Assembly: GCA_913020435.1 (NCBI GenBank) | Contig: CAJVZZ010000010.1 | Location: 43,061 to 107,060, forward strand | Direction: 5' to 3' | DNA: 64,000 nt | Source: an uncultured Flavobacteriales bacterium | Lineage (GTDB): Bacteria > Bacteroidota > Bacteroidia > Flavobacteriales_G > Salibacteraceae | Shown here: positions 50,373 through 60,130 of the stretch, in pieces | How positions within the stretch are numbered: the stretch's first letter is position 1 | Layout: each line of letters opens with the position of its first letter | Notes under the pieces: generated by a model | Told to the model about the DNA's origin: nothing | Database searches by the model: none | What the model saw: the letters and a program-made list of their open reading frames with translations, nothing else | Program-made: the position numbers and the translations under genes

Positions 50373-50636
50373 TTGTTGAAAATCTCAATTATGGATACTA
50401 AAGAACTCCCAAAAACATTAGCGTTACTCACAGTAGGATTTGCCGCTGGAGTAGTTGCTGGAATTTTATTTGCGCCTACTATCGATCCAGAAACTACCGA
50501 CAACATTAAACGTAAAGCAGGTGAAATAGGCGATGAATTAGAGGGTAAATACCGTTCCGAAATAGAACAACTAAAAGATAAAATTTCTTCATTAAGAGGA
50601 GATGGAGAGCAGGTAGCTGAAAACATTTCAAAATAG
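50373..50636 (+). CDS. YtxH-domain protein
   Basis: GFAAGVVAGILFAP followed by charged coiled region. Confidence 0.8.
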   Translation: MLKISIMDTKELPKTLALLTVGFAAGVVAGILFAPTIDPETTDNIKRKAGEIGDELEGKYRSEIEQLKDKISSLRGDGEQVAENISK

Positions 50637-50642
50637 ATCGTA

Positions 50643-51005
50643 TTGACAATCCTTGAAGATATTAAAGGCTTATTAAACCAGCTGGTTCATTTGGCAAATA
50701 CCCATTTGAAGTATTATCAGGTGGTAGCTTTAGAAAAGTTGGTCGAACTCTTTTCACAGTTTATTGCGGTCCTAATTTTAGTGCTAACCTCACTTGTAGT
50801 TTGGTTATTTCTTTCCGTTTGGCTCTCCTTCACAATTGGAGCAGGTCTCGGTTCTAGTGGTCTTGGATTTCTAGTAATGGCCGGTATTAATCTGGTTTTG
50901 GGCGTATTGCTTTATTCCTATAGAACAGTCCTATTTGTAAACCCTTTAATTGCATGGCTAAGTACTTTGTTTATTGCGAGAAAGGAGGGAAAAGGTGAAT
51001 ATTAA
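50643..51005 (+). CDS. Phage-holin/YqjE-like superfamily membrane protein
   Basis: Two hydrophobic hairpins; located between YtxH gene and a small ORF; TTG start. Confidence 0.55.
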   Translation: MTILEDIKGLLNQLVHLANTHLKYYQVVALEKLVELFSQFIAVLILVLTSLVVWLFLSVWLSFTIGAGLGSSGLGFLVMAGINLVLGVLLYSYRTVLFVNPLIAWLSTLFIARKEGKGEY

Positions 51006-51219
51006 AAATATAGAACAACTCAAAAGAGAAAAACTGCGTTTGCACTATGAAATGGAATTGGCTGAATTAGAATTAAAAGGGTCTTTTGATAGCTTAAGTA
51101 ATCGCACAAAGCCTTCTCAGCTCATCGAATCTGTTCTTGATGGACTACCAATAAAAAACTTAGGAGTATTTGCTACAATGGCATCATTTGCATTCAAGTT
51201 ATTCACCAAAAAGAGGTGA
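50974..51219 (+). CDS. Hypothetical protein
   Basis: 81-aa ORF overlapping the previous gene; GTG near 50996 may be the true start. Confidence 0.5.
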   Translation: MRERREKVNIKNIEQLKREKLRLHYEMELAELELKGSFDSLSNRTKPSQLIESVLDGLPIKNLGVFATMASFAFKLFTKKR

Positions 51220-51284
51220 TAAAAAGTATGCTATGTTCTGTTTTACAGCATATTCTGAGCTAACAAAATAATAACTTCGCAATT

Positions 51285-52022
51285 ATGCGACTAGCTATTT
51301 CATTTATGTTTTTATCAGTGCTCGTTTCAAGCTTAAAAGCGCAGGTTTTTGACCAAGAATCAATTCCTGAAACCACAGATTCCTATCAGTTCAAAAAAGT
51401 GAATCTAGATGTCAAAGTTGGAGTCGCATTTCCTATTCGAGATTTTGCCGATTCAGACGTTTTTACCGATAAGGAAGTAGGAGCAGCAAAACCAGGAACC
51501 TGTATTGGTATTGAATTTAATGCTAAACCTGTGAATGTTGTTGGCTTTGGATTAGATGTAAGCGCAGTGTTCAATGATTATAATACGACACCTTATGATG
51601 TAATTGCTCAGCGTGATACGCAGTTTGCGGGCATGGTATCTGGTAACTATTTTAACTTGAAAATGTTAGGTGTATTTTCAATTGGCATAGCCTCAGAAAA
51701 CGTTGAAGCTGAATTGAAATTAATGGGAGGACCTATGTACTCGAGACTCCCCGAACAAACATTTAATTATTCGTATGTGAGTACAAATATTAGAGATATT
51801 CGAAAAGAAAGTAATTCAATAGCGCTTTGTGTTGGAGTTGGCTTTAGTGCAAGGTATTATGTCCAATCCTTTTATCTGAAAACATTTGCCGATTATACTT
51901 CGGCCAGTGTATTACATGATGTTTCTTACTCTGCCACTGGTGTTGGAGCATATGGGAACGAGACTTTATCGTTTAGCATGAGCTGGATGACAATCGGTGC
52001 AGGAATAGGAATACGATTTTAA
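51285..52022 (+). CDS. Outer-membrane beta-barrel protein
   Basis: Signal peptide; C-terminal SFSMSWMTIGAGIGIRF. Confidence 0.7.
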   Translation: MRLAISFMFLSVLVSSLKAQVFDQESIPETTDSYQFKKVNLDVKVGVAFPIRDFADSDVFTDKEVGAAKPGTCIGIEFNAKPVNVVGFGLDVSAVFNDYNTTPYDVIAQRDTQFAGMVSGNYFNLKMLGVFSIGIASENVEAELKLMGGPMYSRLPEQTFNYSYVSTNIRDIRKESNSIALCVGVGFSARYYVQSFYLKTFADYTSASVLHDVSYSATGVGAYGNETLSFSMSWMTIGAGIGIRF

Positions 52023-52033
52023 TAGAAAAAACG

Positions 52034-52882
52034 ATGAAAATAGTTGAATGTCCGAGAGATGCAATGCAGGGTATAAAGCACTGGATTCCAACTGATTTAA
52101 AGATTAAATATATCAATGAATTATTGAATGTTGGTTTTGATACCTTAGATTTTGGAAGCTTTGTAAGCCCTAAAGCAATTCCTCAGCTAAAGGACACTGA
52201 AACAGTCCTTAAAGGATTGGAGTTAAGCACAACTAATTCGAAGTTATTGGCGATTGTTGCTAATGAAAGAGGCGCAGTAGACGCTTGTAATTTTGAAGAA
52301 ATTCAGTTTTTGGGTTATCCATTTTCAATATCAGAAGAATTTCAAAAAAGAAATACCAATGCCAGTATTGAGGAGTCGATGAGCAGGGTAGAGGCGATCC
52401 AAAATTTATGTCAAAAGCACGATAAAGAACTGGTAATTTACATTTCAATGGGTTTTGGGAACCCTTATGGAGAGCAATGGAGCCCTGATATTGCGGCACA
52501 TTGGTCCAACCGTTTAGCATCGGAGTTAGATGTTAAGATTTTGGCTTTATCGGATACTATAGGAGTTTCAAATCCCGAAAATATTAATGACATATTCTCT
52601 ACATTAATTCCTGAGTTTCCCAATGTTGAATTTGGTGCGCATTTGCATTCGACTCCAGATACCAGAAGGGAAAAAATTGATGCAGCATACCATGCTGGAT
52701 GCAAACGTTTTGATGGCGCGATAAAGGGTTATGGTGGCTGTCCAATGGCTGCCGATGATCTAGTAGGTAATATGGCGACCGAAGACTTGTTGGCGTTTGC
52801 TTCAACTAATAAATTAGAATTGGGATTAAATCTAGACGCATTAATCGCCGCGACAGCAATAAGCAATGCAGTTTTCTTATAA
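52034..52882 (+). CDS. Hydroxymethylglutaryl-CoA lyase
   Basis: IVECPRDAMQG, DTLDFGSFVSPKAIPQL, HLHSTPDTRREK, GGCPMAADDLVGNMATED. Confidence 0.93.
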   Translation: MKIVECPRDAMQGIKHWIPTDLKIKYINELLNVGFDTLDFGSFVSPKAIPQLKDTETVLKGLELSTTNSKLLAIVANERGAVDACNFEEIQFLGYPFSISEEFQKRNTNASIEESMSRVEAIQNLCQKHDKELVIYISMGFGNPYGEQWSPDIAAHWSNRLASELDVKILALSDTIGVSNPENINDIFSTLIPEFPNVEFGAHLHSTPDTRREKIDAAYHAGCKRFDGAIKGYGGCPMAADDLVGNMATEDLLAFASTNKLELGLNLDALIAATAISNAVFL

Positions 52883-54020
52883 TACAACGGTTTTCTTGTG
52901 CTTAGCAGCAAGCAGCTTGAGCTTGATTCAGGGTTGTAAAAACAACATTGAGCCTTCTTATGACTCATTTGCAGATTGGAAACAGGCCAACTCAGATACA
53001 ACTCAACAACACTGCGATCCTATTAAGGAAAGGGTTTCGTTTACCACAAATACTTTGGTAATTGATGGTATTGCCAAAAGTATGAGCGGCGATATCGATT
53101 TTATGGATGCTCAAATTGATTGGGGAAATCGAGATGTTATTTGGTTAACGGGTGCTAAGGTTTCAGTGCTATCCAAAAACCCTGCTGTTACTTCTGATGA
53201 ATTTTTATGCCACAGTTTAGTTAATTTCCACAGAGAAAATCAGCTTCCTTGGAAGATTTTAACCAATGGAACGGACAAGCGTTTGTTTACATTTAGTCAA
53301 GGAATTAGTGCGGTTAATTTTCCCGATGGTTTTGCAATTCCTCTGCTAGCCAATACAAAATTGAGTTTAGGGAATCAGGTTTTAAATTTAAGGAGGCCCG
53401 AGTTAAAAAGTGAAGTCGAGTTTCAAATTGATATTGATTTTCTGAAAATAGGGAAGCAGTGTAAAGCGCCAACAGTACTTTATCAGCAACCCATTTTTGT
53501 TACCAAACACACTGGAGGTCCTTCCGGAGCGTATAATGCTGCAGATTCAATGTTGGAATTAAGCACGGCGAGTTCTGTCCATTTTTACGATACCAATTTT
53601 GCGCATTGCGGCATTAGTTATGATCAAGGCTATAATCCATATGGAGACAATTTTGGAAGAAAATTTACAGGTCACTGGACAATTGCTAAAGACAGTTTAG
53701 AGGTTATTGCGACAAATGTAACTTCAATGTTAGATTTAAGGAAGAATACTAAGATACATGCTATCAGTATGCACGTTCATCCACATGCATATGCTTTAGA
53801 ACTGGTCGACAAGACAACAAATACTACTTTATATAAAGGAATGGCACATTATGATGCGCAAGATTTAAAGCGCATAACATCATTAGACTTCTATAGCTCT
53901 AAAGAGGGGATAAGTGTTTTTAAAGACCACGAATATCAGTTGATTTCTACTTATTTGAACCCAGAAAAAGAGGAAGGTATTACGGCCATGGCTACTTTGT
54001 TTTTATATCTAGCCGAATAG
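52866..54020 (+). CDS. Lipoprotein resembling copper type II ascorbate-dependent monooxygenases
   Basis: Lipobox-like IQGC; KIHAISMHVHPHAYALELVDKTTNTTLYKG resembles the PHM C-terminal HxH region. Confidence 0.5.
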   Translation: MQFSYNTTVFLCLAASSLSLIQGCKNNIEPSYDSFADWKQANSDTTQQHCDPIKERVSFTTNTLVIDGIAKSMSGDIDFMDAQIDWGNRDVIWLTGAKVSVLSKNPAVTSDEFLCHSLVNFHRENQLPWKILTNGTDKRLFTFSQGISAVNFPDGFAIPLLANTKLSLGNQVLNLRRPELKSEVEFQIDIDFLKIGKQCKAPTVLYQQPIFVTKHTGGPSGAYNAADSMLELSTASSVHFYDTNFAHCGISYDQGYNPYGDNFGRKFTGHWTIAKDSLEVIATNVTSMLDLRKNTKIHAISMHVHPHAYALELVDKTTNTTLYKGMAHYDAQDLKRITSLDFYSSKEGISVFKDHEYQLISTYLNPEKEEGITAMATLFLYLAE

Positions 54021-54353
54021 TATCAGTGCATCATTTTATGCTTTTTAGAGTTTGTTGATTTTTATTCTAAAATGAAGAGTTTATGTTCATTTATTGTCTT
54101 TTTTGATAGATTATCCTTCCAAATCAGTCTTTTATTACCGTATTCTAGTTTTTGAGCAAAACTATCTACACCCAACAATACGCTGTCCCTTCGATTGTGT
54201 TTAAGAAACTTAGTACAGTATAAAATGTATCGAGAACATTTACTGAAAGTCTAGTTCTCGGTACAATTCCATAAAAGCAGCATCCTTGAATTGACAGCGA
54301 AAGAACATTCGAACTCAGTGCTGACATCTGCCGTTTTAAATAATTAAAAAAGC

Positions 54354-54378
54354 CCTATTCCGAACAAACGAAATAGGG
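54354..54378 (-). terminator. Terminator of ssb
   Basis: gccctatt...aatagggc stem; minus-strand transcript ends in a U-rich tract. Confidence 0.75.
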
Positions 54379-54402
54379 CCTATAAGCAGAGTAGTGGTCT
54401 GC

Positions 54403-54744
54403 TTAAGCTTTTGGAGCACGCAACATTTTCATTTCGTGCATTACGATTTCAGTAACGTATTGTTTTTTACCTTCTTTATCTTCGTAGCTGCGGTTGTTCA
54501 GTTTGCCTTCAAGGCACAATTCGCTTCCTTTCTTTAGGTAGTCATTCACTAGGTCCGCAAGCTTACCCCAGGCAATTACATTGTGCCATTGTGTTTGGTC
54601 TACGTAGTTTCCGTCTTTGTCTTTAATACGTTCGCTGGTTGCAACGTTTATACGAGCCATTTTACTATCGTTTTCAAACGTTTTTAATTCTGGATCTGTA
54701 CCTAATCTTCCTATTAACTGTACACGGTTGTTCATACTTTTCAT
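54403..54744 (-). CDS. ssb: Single-stranded DNA-binding protein
   Basis: NNRVQLIGRLGTDPELK...WHNVIAWGKLADLVNDYLKKGSELCLEGKLNNRSYEDKEG. Confidence 0.95.
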   Translation of the reverse strand: MKSMNNRVQLIGRLGTDPELKTFENDSKMARINVATSERIKDKDGNYVDQTQWHNVIAWGKLADLVNDYLKKGSELCLEGKLNNRSYEDKEGKKQYVTEIVMHEMKMLRAPKA

Positions 54745-54992
54745 AACTAATAAAATTTAATTGTTTAACTAATAATGCCTATTGAGTCATCGCGATTTCA
54801 AATTGACAGGACAAATGTGTGGCGAGTAAAAAGGGTAAGGTTAGCGTTAAGTATTTGTAGTCGTAAAGAAGTGTTTGTAAGCGTTTAAAAACTTTTAAAA
54901 TGCTGTTTAATAGTATGTTTTGATTTTGTGAAAAATACGGTTTGGTGAATTAAGGTAAAATAGAAGAACAATTACGAGCCTTTTAGATTAAA

Positions 54993-55000
54993 TATATTTG
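54993..55000 (+). promoter_or_regulatory. Bacteroidota-type -7 element TATATTTG (TAnnTTTG)
   Basis: Matches TAnnTTTG, about 100 bp upstream of the DUF262 gene. Confidence 0.5.
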
Positions 55001-55016
55001 TGTTGGCCATGAGGCG

Positions 55017-55040
55017 GATATATCTACCGGTGGATATATC
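55017..55040. promoter_or_regulatory. 24-bp nested palindrome, candidate operator
   Basis: GATATATC-tACCGGTg-GATATATC; symmetric except one base pair. Confidence 0.65.
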
Positions 55041-55102
55041 GAATTGTTGTATGCCATTGGAGAAAATATAAAACAAAGTAATTACTAAATTGAAAAGTAT
55101 AC

Positions 55103-57625
55103 ATGAAAGCCAACGAATTACCAATAAATAATTTTTTACAAGCACCTAATGTTCAGTTTGTAATACCAGTCTACCAACGTAATTACGATTGGACAGCAAA
55201 TGAATGTAAAGACTTATTAAATGACATTATTGCTGTTGATCAGGAAGAACGAGGTACGCATTTCATTGGAAGCATTGTTTTTATTCACGAAGGCACATAT
55301 AGTACAAGCGAAGTAAAAGAATTGGTAATTATTGATGGTCAACAACGTTTAACAACAATCAATATATTGTATGTCGCCCTCTATCGTTTTGCAAAAGAAA
55401 ATGATAAGGAAACAGAAGCCGACATGTTGTACAATATGTTTTTAACTAACCAATATGTTCAGCAGGAGTCGAGTAAACTTAAACTAAAACAAACTGACAC
55501 TAACTCACTTGCATTTAAAGCTATTATGAATCAAGCTGAAAATGAGTTTGATAAATTTTCAAATGTTATTGAGAACTACAGCTATTTTAGAGAGAGAATA
55601 AATTCCGACAACTTCAACATCATACTTAATGGGATTAAACGTCTGATTTTTGTAGAAATATCATTGGAAAGAGGAAAGGACGATCCTCAGCGAATTTTCG
55701 AAAGTTTGAACTCTACAGGTTTGGAGCTCTCGCAATCAGATTTGATTCGCAATTATATTTTAATGGACTTAGACCCTAAAGATCAACATCGCACATTTAA
55801 CCAAATATGGCACCCCATTGAAGAAAATGCCAAAGATTTAAGTAGACAGAAATCCATGGTTTCAGACTACATTAGAGATTATTTAACACTGCGCAACAAG
55901 AAAATCCCAAATAAAAGTAAAGTTTACTTAGAGTTTAAAAAGCTATATACCAACAAAAAAGACGAAGCTTACCATCAAGAATTAGAGAAGATTAAATCTC
56001 TTTCTGCACATTATAGGAAATTGATAAACCCAAGTACTGTAACTGAGAGTAATTTAAGAGCAGAACTGGAATATATAACACGTTTAGAAATCAATGTGGC
56101 TTTTCCATTTCTATTACAAGTATTTGAGGATACAGACAATGGAATAATTGACAATACTACGCTTATAAAAGTCTTAAAGCTTATTCAAAACTATACTTGG
56201 AGAAGATTTGTAGTAGGCCTACCCACTAATGCATTAAATAAAATTTTCATGACCTTATATTCTGAAGTAGATACTGAAGAATACTATGTCTCTTTAGCAA
56301 TTGCATTAATGAGGAAAAAAGGAAGTGCTAAATATCCAACTGATGAAGAACTATTGACCGCATTAAAAGACAAAGATCTTTATAATATAAAAGCAAAGAA
56401 CAGAAATTATATGTTCGAAAAGTTGGAGAACTACAACAATAGAGAATTTGTAGATACCTCAAATGAAAACATCACAATTGAACATATCTTTCCGCAAAAC
56501 CCAAATGAAGATTGGAGTACAGATTTAAGCTCAGATGATTTTTTCGTGTTTAAAGAAAAGCACATAAATACTCTGGCTAACCTTACACTTTCAGGCAACA
56601 ATGGAGCATTAAGTAATAAGTCATTTTCAGAAAAGAAATTCATGAATAAAAATGGAGGTGAGCAAGGCTATACATACAGTAGACTATGGCTAAACGACTA
56701 TTTAAAGACAATTAATGTTTGGAGTACTGAAAACTATGACAATCGTTTTTCCATTATATCAAAGCGCTTTTTGGCCATCTGGAAGTATCCAGATATTGAG
56801 TTGCCAATAGTTGAAGATGGGGAGGAAGTAAACTTATTTGATGCTGAAAAATCAACACATAAAAAACTAGAATACTTCATTTTTGAAAATACAAAAATTG
56901 AGGAACATGCAATTGCTCAAATGTATTTTTATGTTGTAAAAAAACTATATCAAAGAAACACAGAGTTTTTACTCGCTCAGCAAGAAATAATTAAAATAAC
57001 TCGTAACAAAAATGATTTTCGTGCTCCACAAGATTTAATTAATGGCTACTTTATTGAAGCTAATATTGATAGCAATACAAAATTCAATACTCTTAAAAGA
57101 CTCTTGAAAGCTTTTGAATTAGAAGATGAATTGGTTATAAAATATGCAACGGATTCTTCTTCGAGTGATGATACCAGTCGCTTCATAATTAGAAGGAATT
57201 TCTGGAAACAGCTGCTTCCGCAAATAGAGGATACCCCATTATTTAAAAATGTAAACCCATCTAAAGATCACTGGCTAAGTGCAGGAGCTGGAATAAGCGG
57301 TCTCTCATACACCCTTTTAGCAACTAGAGCATACGTCCGTTTGGAATTTACAATTTCAGTTTCAAGTAAAGAGCTAAACAAACGATATTTTCATCAAATA
57401 ATTCAAAATAAAACACAAGTTGAGGAACGATTAGGGGCAGAGTTAGTATGGGAAGAACTGCCTGATAATAAGATGTGTAGGGTTAAATTTGAATTAGGAA
57501 ATGTGTGTATATTTGAGGAAAGCGATTGGAATAAAATGACCGCCTTTATCGTAAATAACCTATCAAATTTTGAGCACGCATTTAAGCCCGAAATTGATAC
57601 TATAAAAAACAAAAAAACGGCATAA
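55103..57625 (+). CDS. DUF262/DUF1524 (GmrSD-like) protein with DUF4268-like C-terminal domain
   Basis: IPVYQRNYDW, IIDGQQRLTTI (DUF262); NITIEHIFPQN (DUF1524 HxxP); C-terminal RRNFWKQLLPQIEDT...WLSAGAGISGLSYTLL. Confidence 0.88.
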   Translation: MKANELPINNFLQAPNVQFVIPVYQRNYDWTANECKDLLNDIIAVDQEERGTHFIGSIVFIHEGTYSTSEVKELVIIDGQQRLTTINILYVALYRFAKENDKETEADMLYNMFLTNQYVQQESSKLKLKQTDTNSLAFKAIMNQAENEFDKFSNVIENYSYFRERINSDNFNIILNGIKRLIFVEISLERGKDDPQRIFESLNSTGLELSQSDLIRNYILMDLDPKDQHRTFNQIWHPIEENAKDLSRQKSMVSDYIRDYLTLRNKKIPNKSKVYLEFKKLYTNKKDEAYHQELEKIKSLSAHYRKLINPSTVTESNLRAELEYITRLEINVAFPFLLQVFEDTDNGIIDNTTLIKVLKLIQNYTWRRFVVGLPTNALNKIFMTLYSEVDTEEYYVSLAIALMRKKGSAKYPTDEELLTALKDKDLYNIKAKNRNYMFEKLENYNNREFVDTSNENITIEHIFPQNPNEDWSTDLSSDDFFVFKEKHINTLANLTLSGNNGALSNKSFSEKKFMNKNGGEQGYTYSRLWLNDYLKTINVWSTENYDNRFSIISKRFLAIWKYPDIELPIVEDGEEVNLFDAEKSTHKKLEYFIFENTKIEEHAIAQMYFYVVKKLYQRNTEFLLAQQEIIKITRNKNDFRAPQDLINGYFIEANIDSNTKFNTLKRLLKAFELEDELVIKYATDSSSSDDTSRFIIRRNFWKQLLPQIEDTPLFKNVNPSKDHWLSAGAGISGLSYTLLATRAYVRLEFTISVSSKELNKRYFHQIIQNKTQVEERLGAELVWEELPDNKMCRVKFELGNVCIFEESDWNKMTAFIVNNLSNFEHAFKPEIDTIKNKKTA

Positions 57626-57633
57626 AACATTAC

Positions 57634-57676
57634 CTAAGAAAACATAACCGCCCTTCGGGTCGGCTTCGTTTCTTAG
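57634..57676. repeat. Nested stem-loop in spacer
   Basis: CTAAGAAA...CCGCCCTTCGGGTCGG...TTTCTTAG; outer 8-bp perfect stem with inner GC-rich hairpin. Confidence 0.7.
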
Positions 57677-57697
57677 CCGGGTCGTTGTAGTTAATTT

Positions 57698-58096
57698 ATG
57701 AAAAAGAAGGTACTCATATTGATCATTGCTATAATTTCATCTCATTTGGCTTTTGCCGGGAGTAGCTACCTTTCTTATTCAAATGGTTATTTATTAATTT
57801 ATACATGGAGCATCTTACCCATAATACTGTGGATTGCAAACTTGGTTATTTCAATAAAAACTGTTTTGAAAAAAAGTGTTCCTAAGAATAAATTCTGGTT
57901 CGTAAATTGTCTATCAGTCGTGGTGGCATTCGTTTTAATTTACCCAGTATGTATTGATATTTCAGAAACAGGCTATAAAAATTTTGAGAACTACGGACTT
58001 ACTTTGTTATTACTAGTTATTGTTCCATTGACTATATCTGCAACTGCTATTCGAACCCGGTGGAAAAGTGATTTATCGAAGCTCAGCAAATCCTAA
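57698..58096 (+). CDS. Small multi-TM hypothetical protein
   Basis: 132 aa, about four hydrophobic segments. Confidence 0.55.
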   Translation: MKKKVLILIIAIISSHLAFAGSSYLSYSNGYLLIYTWSILPIILWIANLVISIKTVLKKSVPKNKFWFVNCLSVVVAFVLIYPVCIDISETGYKNFENYGLTLLLLVIVPLTISATAIRTRWKSDLSKLSKS

Positions 58097-58234
58097 ATTG
58101 CGTTAAATCAAATGAACGAAATAGGGAAAAACTAACCACAACACTGTACATGAAGTCAGAGCCCCCTATGGGATGCTACGACACCATACACTGAGCGTTG
58201 GAAGTAATCTGAACATAATTAATTTCGAAAAAAG

Positions 58235-59344
58235 TTGAATAAAATAATATTAGATTTTGTAATTGTAACCAGTGGAGCAATAGGATATTTTATAAGTATA
58301 TCTTTAATCACTACTTCTTTTTATAAGAATCGTGCAAATAATTACCTATCCCTTTCATTATTCTTGCTAACCAGCACAACCCTATTAGGATGGCATGATC
58401 CTGAAGAGGGAATTTTCGGACTCTTGCACAGTATCATGTGGGAATTTCTGGTTGCAGTTACCTTGTTTACATATTTTCTAGTTCAAATTCAGCATAAGCA
58501 CCTTAAAAAGAATTGGTATAAATGGCTTTACTTCCCTTTTTTTAGCACTTTGATTATTGAGGTTTTTCTTCATTTAGATTTTAATTTTAACCTTTATAAT
58601 TCTTCTTTTGAAGAGGAAGGGTATACTGTTCAGTTATTTTATAGTCTTGAGGATGGCTTATCATTTTTATATAATGTTGTTTTAATTTTTTGGGGAAGAA
58701 ATTTAATAAAACGTTCTAATGATATTTCAGAAGGAAAAAGACGTTGGTTGTTAAAATTAAATCTATTTCTTATATGCATCATTGCGATTTGGCTTTTGTC
58801 TAATTTAGAAGATGATTTATTCGATTCAGAATATGCTATAAATTTTCTATGGATAATACTTTCCTTTTTATCATGGTGGATATTATATTACGGAGTATTC
58901 AAATTACAGATAGTCGTTCAAAAAGACGAAATACACCAATATTTAACATCAATAGGAGCAAATAGCGCTCAGACAAAAAAGAGAATAAACAAAGCCACTA
59001 CTTCTAAGATTATTACTGAGTTATATGCATTAATGGATGAGGAGAAATTATACAAAAACCCTCTTTTAAACAGATTAGATTTAGCAACTCGGTTAGGAAC
59101 TAGTGAAGGATATTTGTCTCAAGTTATAAATCAGGAAATCAATAAAAGTATAATTCAGTTTGTAAATGAATATCGAATTGAGGCTGCTAAAGAGCTATTG
59201 AATAATCCTGTATTTAATAAATATTCTGTTGAAGCCATTGGTATGGAAGTTGGTTTCAAATCTAAAAGTGCATTCTATAGCACTTTCAATACCAATACAG
59301 GAATATCTCCAGGAGCCTTCAGTAAGCTTCAAAAAACGTCCTAA
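58235..59344 (+). CDS. Membrane-anchored AraC-family transcriptional regulator
   Basis: N-terminal multi-TM region; C-terminal AraC HTH (LATRLGTSEGYLSQVINQEINKSIIQFVNEYRIEAAKELL...SVEAIGMEVGFKSKSAFYSTFNTNTGISPGAF); TTG start. Confidence 0.88.
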   Translation: MNKIILDFVIVTSGAIGYFISISLITTSFYKNRANNYLSLSLFLLTSTTLLGWHDPEEGIFGLLHSIMWEFLVAVTLFTYFLVQIQHKHLKKNWYKWLYFPFFSTLIIEVFLHLDFNFNLYNSSFEEEGYTVQLFYSLEDGLSFLYNVVLIFWGRNLIKRSNDISEGKRRWLLKLNLFLICIIAIWLLSNLEDDLFDSEYAINFLWIILSFLSWWILYYGVFKLQIVVQKDEIHQYLTSIGANSAQTKKRINKATTSKIITELYALMDEEKLYKNPLLNRLDLATRLGTSEGYLSQVINQEINKSIIQFVNEYRIEAAKELLNNPVFNKYSVEAIGMEVGFKSKSAFYSTFNTNTGISPGAFSKLQKTS

Positions 59345-59438
59345 TTCGTATATTTCTATTGTTTCAGGACTTCTACAATCCTAAAATCACCTTTTATCTT
59401 TTTTGATACCCATACTTTTGCTGCAGTAAAAAAATACT

Positions 59439-60101
59439 GTGAAAACAATAAAATATTCTACACTGATTCTAATTTTAATAATATCTAGTTGCTCGAAAGA
59501 CGACGACGATTCTATTCTAGGATCAATTACTGGTTCAAATAATACAGTAACAATATCGAGAGAATTACCTGCTTTTAATAAAATTCATATTGAAGGTGAT
59601 TTGATAATAAATATCCAGCAAGATTCCACACAAGAAGTTGCAATAAATGTAAATTACAATCTTCAGGATATTATAATAACTAATGTTGACAACAATACTT
59701 TATTTGTTTCTCTTAGAAATGGTTCTTATAAGAATACAACGTTCGAACTAAATATCCAGATGCCCTTTTTACAGGAGTTTCAAATGAATGATGATACTCA
59801 AGGAAAAATAGATTTTGTCCTTGATCAACTTGATATAAAAATAAACAACTCAGCACAGCTGGAGTTAATAGGGTCCTCTGAATCCCTAAATATAAACCTT
59901 GGAGACGATAGTAGAATAGATGGTTTTTTGTTTGCTACTAAATCTTTAGGTGCTAATTTACAAGATGATTCTGAATTAAGTATTACCTGTAATAGTGAAT
60001 TAAACGGCAGTGTAAGTGATGAGTCAATACTTCGCTACAAAGGAAGCCCCGTAATAAATGCAACGACCTCGGTTAGTGGTGAAATTATTAATGCAAATTA
60101 A
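59439..60101 (+). CDS. DUF2807 (GIN-domain) lipoprotein
   Basis: Lipobox IISSC; REL-PAFNKIHIEGDLIINIQQDSTQEVAINVNYNL; GTG start. Confidence 0.8.
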   Translation: MKTIKYSTLILILIISSCSKDDDDSILGSITGSNNTVTISRELPAFNKIHIEGDLIINIQQDSTQEVAINVNYNLQDIIITNVDNNTLFVSLRNGSYKNTTFELNIQMPFLQEFQMNDDTQGKIDFVLDQLDIKINNSAQLELIGSSESLNINLGDDSRIDGFLFATKSLGANLQDDSELSITCNSELNGSVSDESILRYKGSPVINATTSVSGEIINAN

Positions 60102-60130
60102 TTACTAGCATAAATAAGTAAAAAAATACT

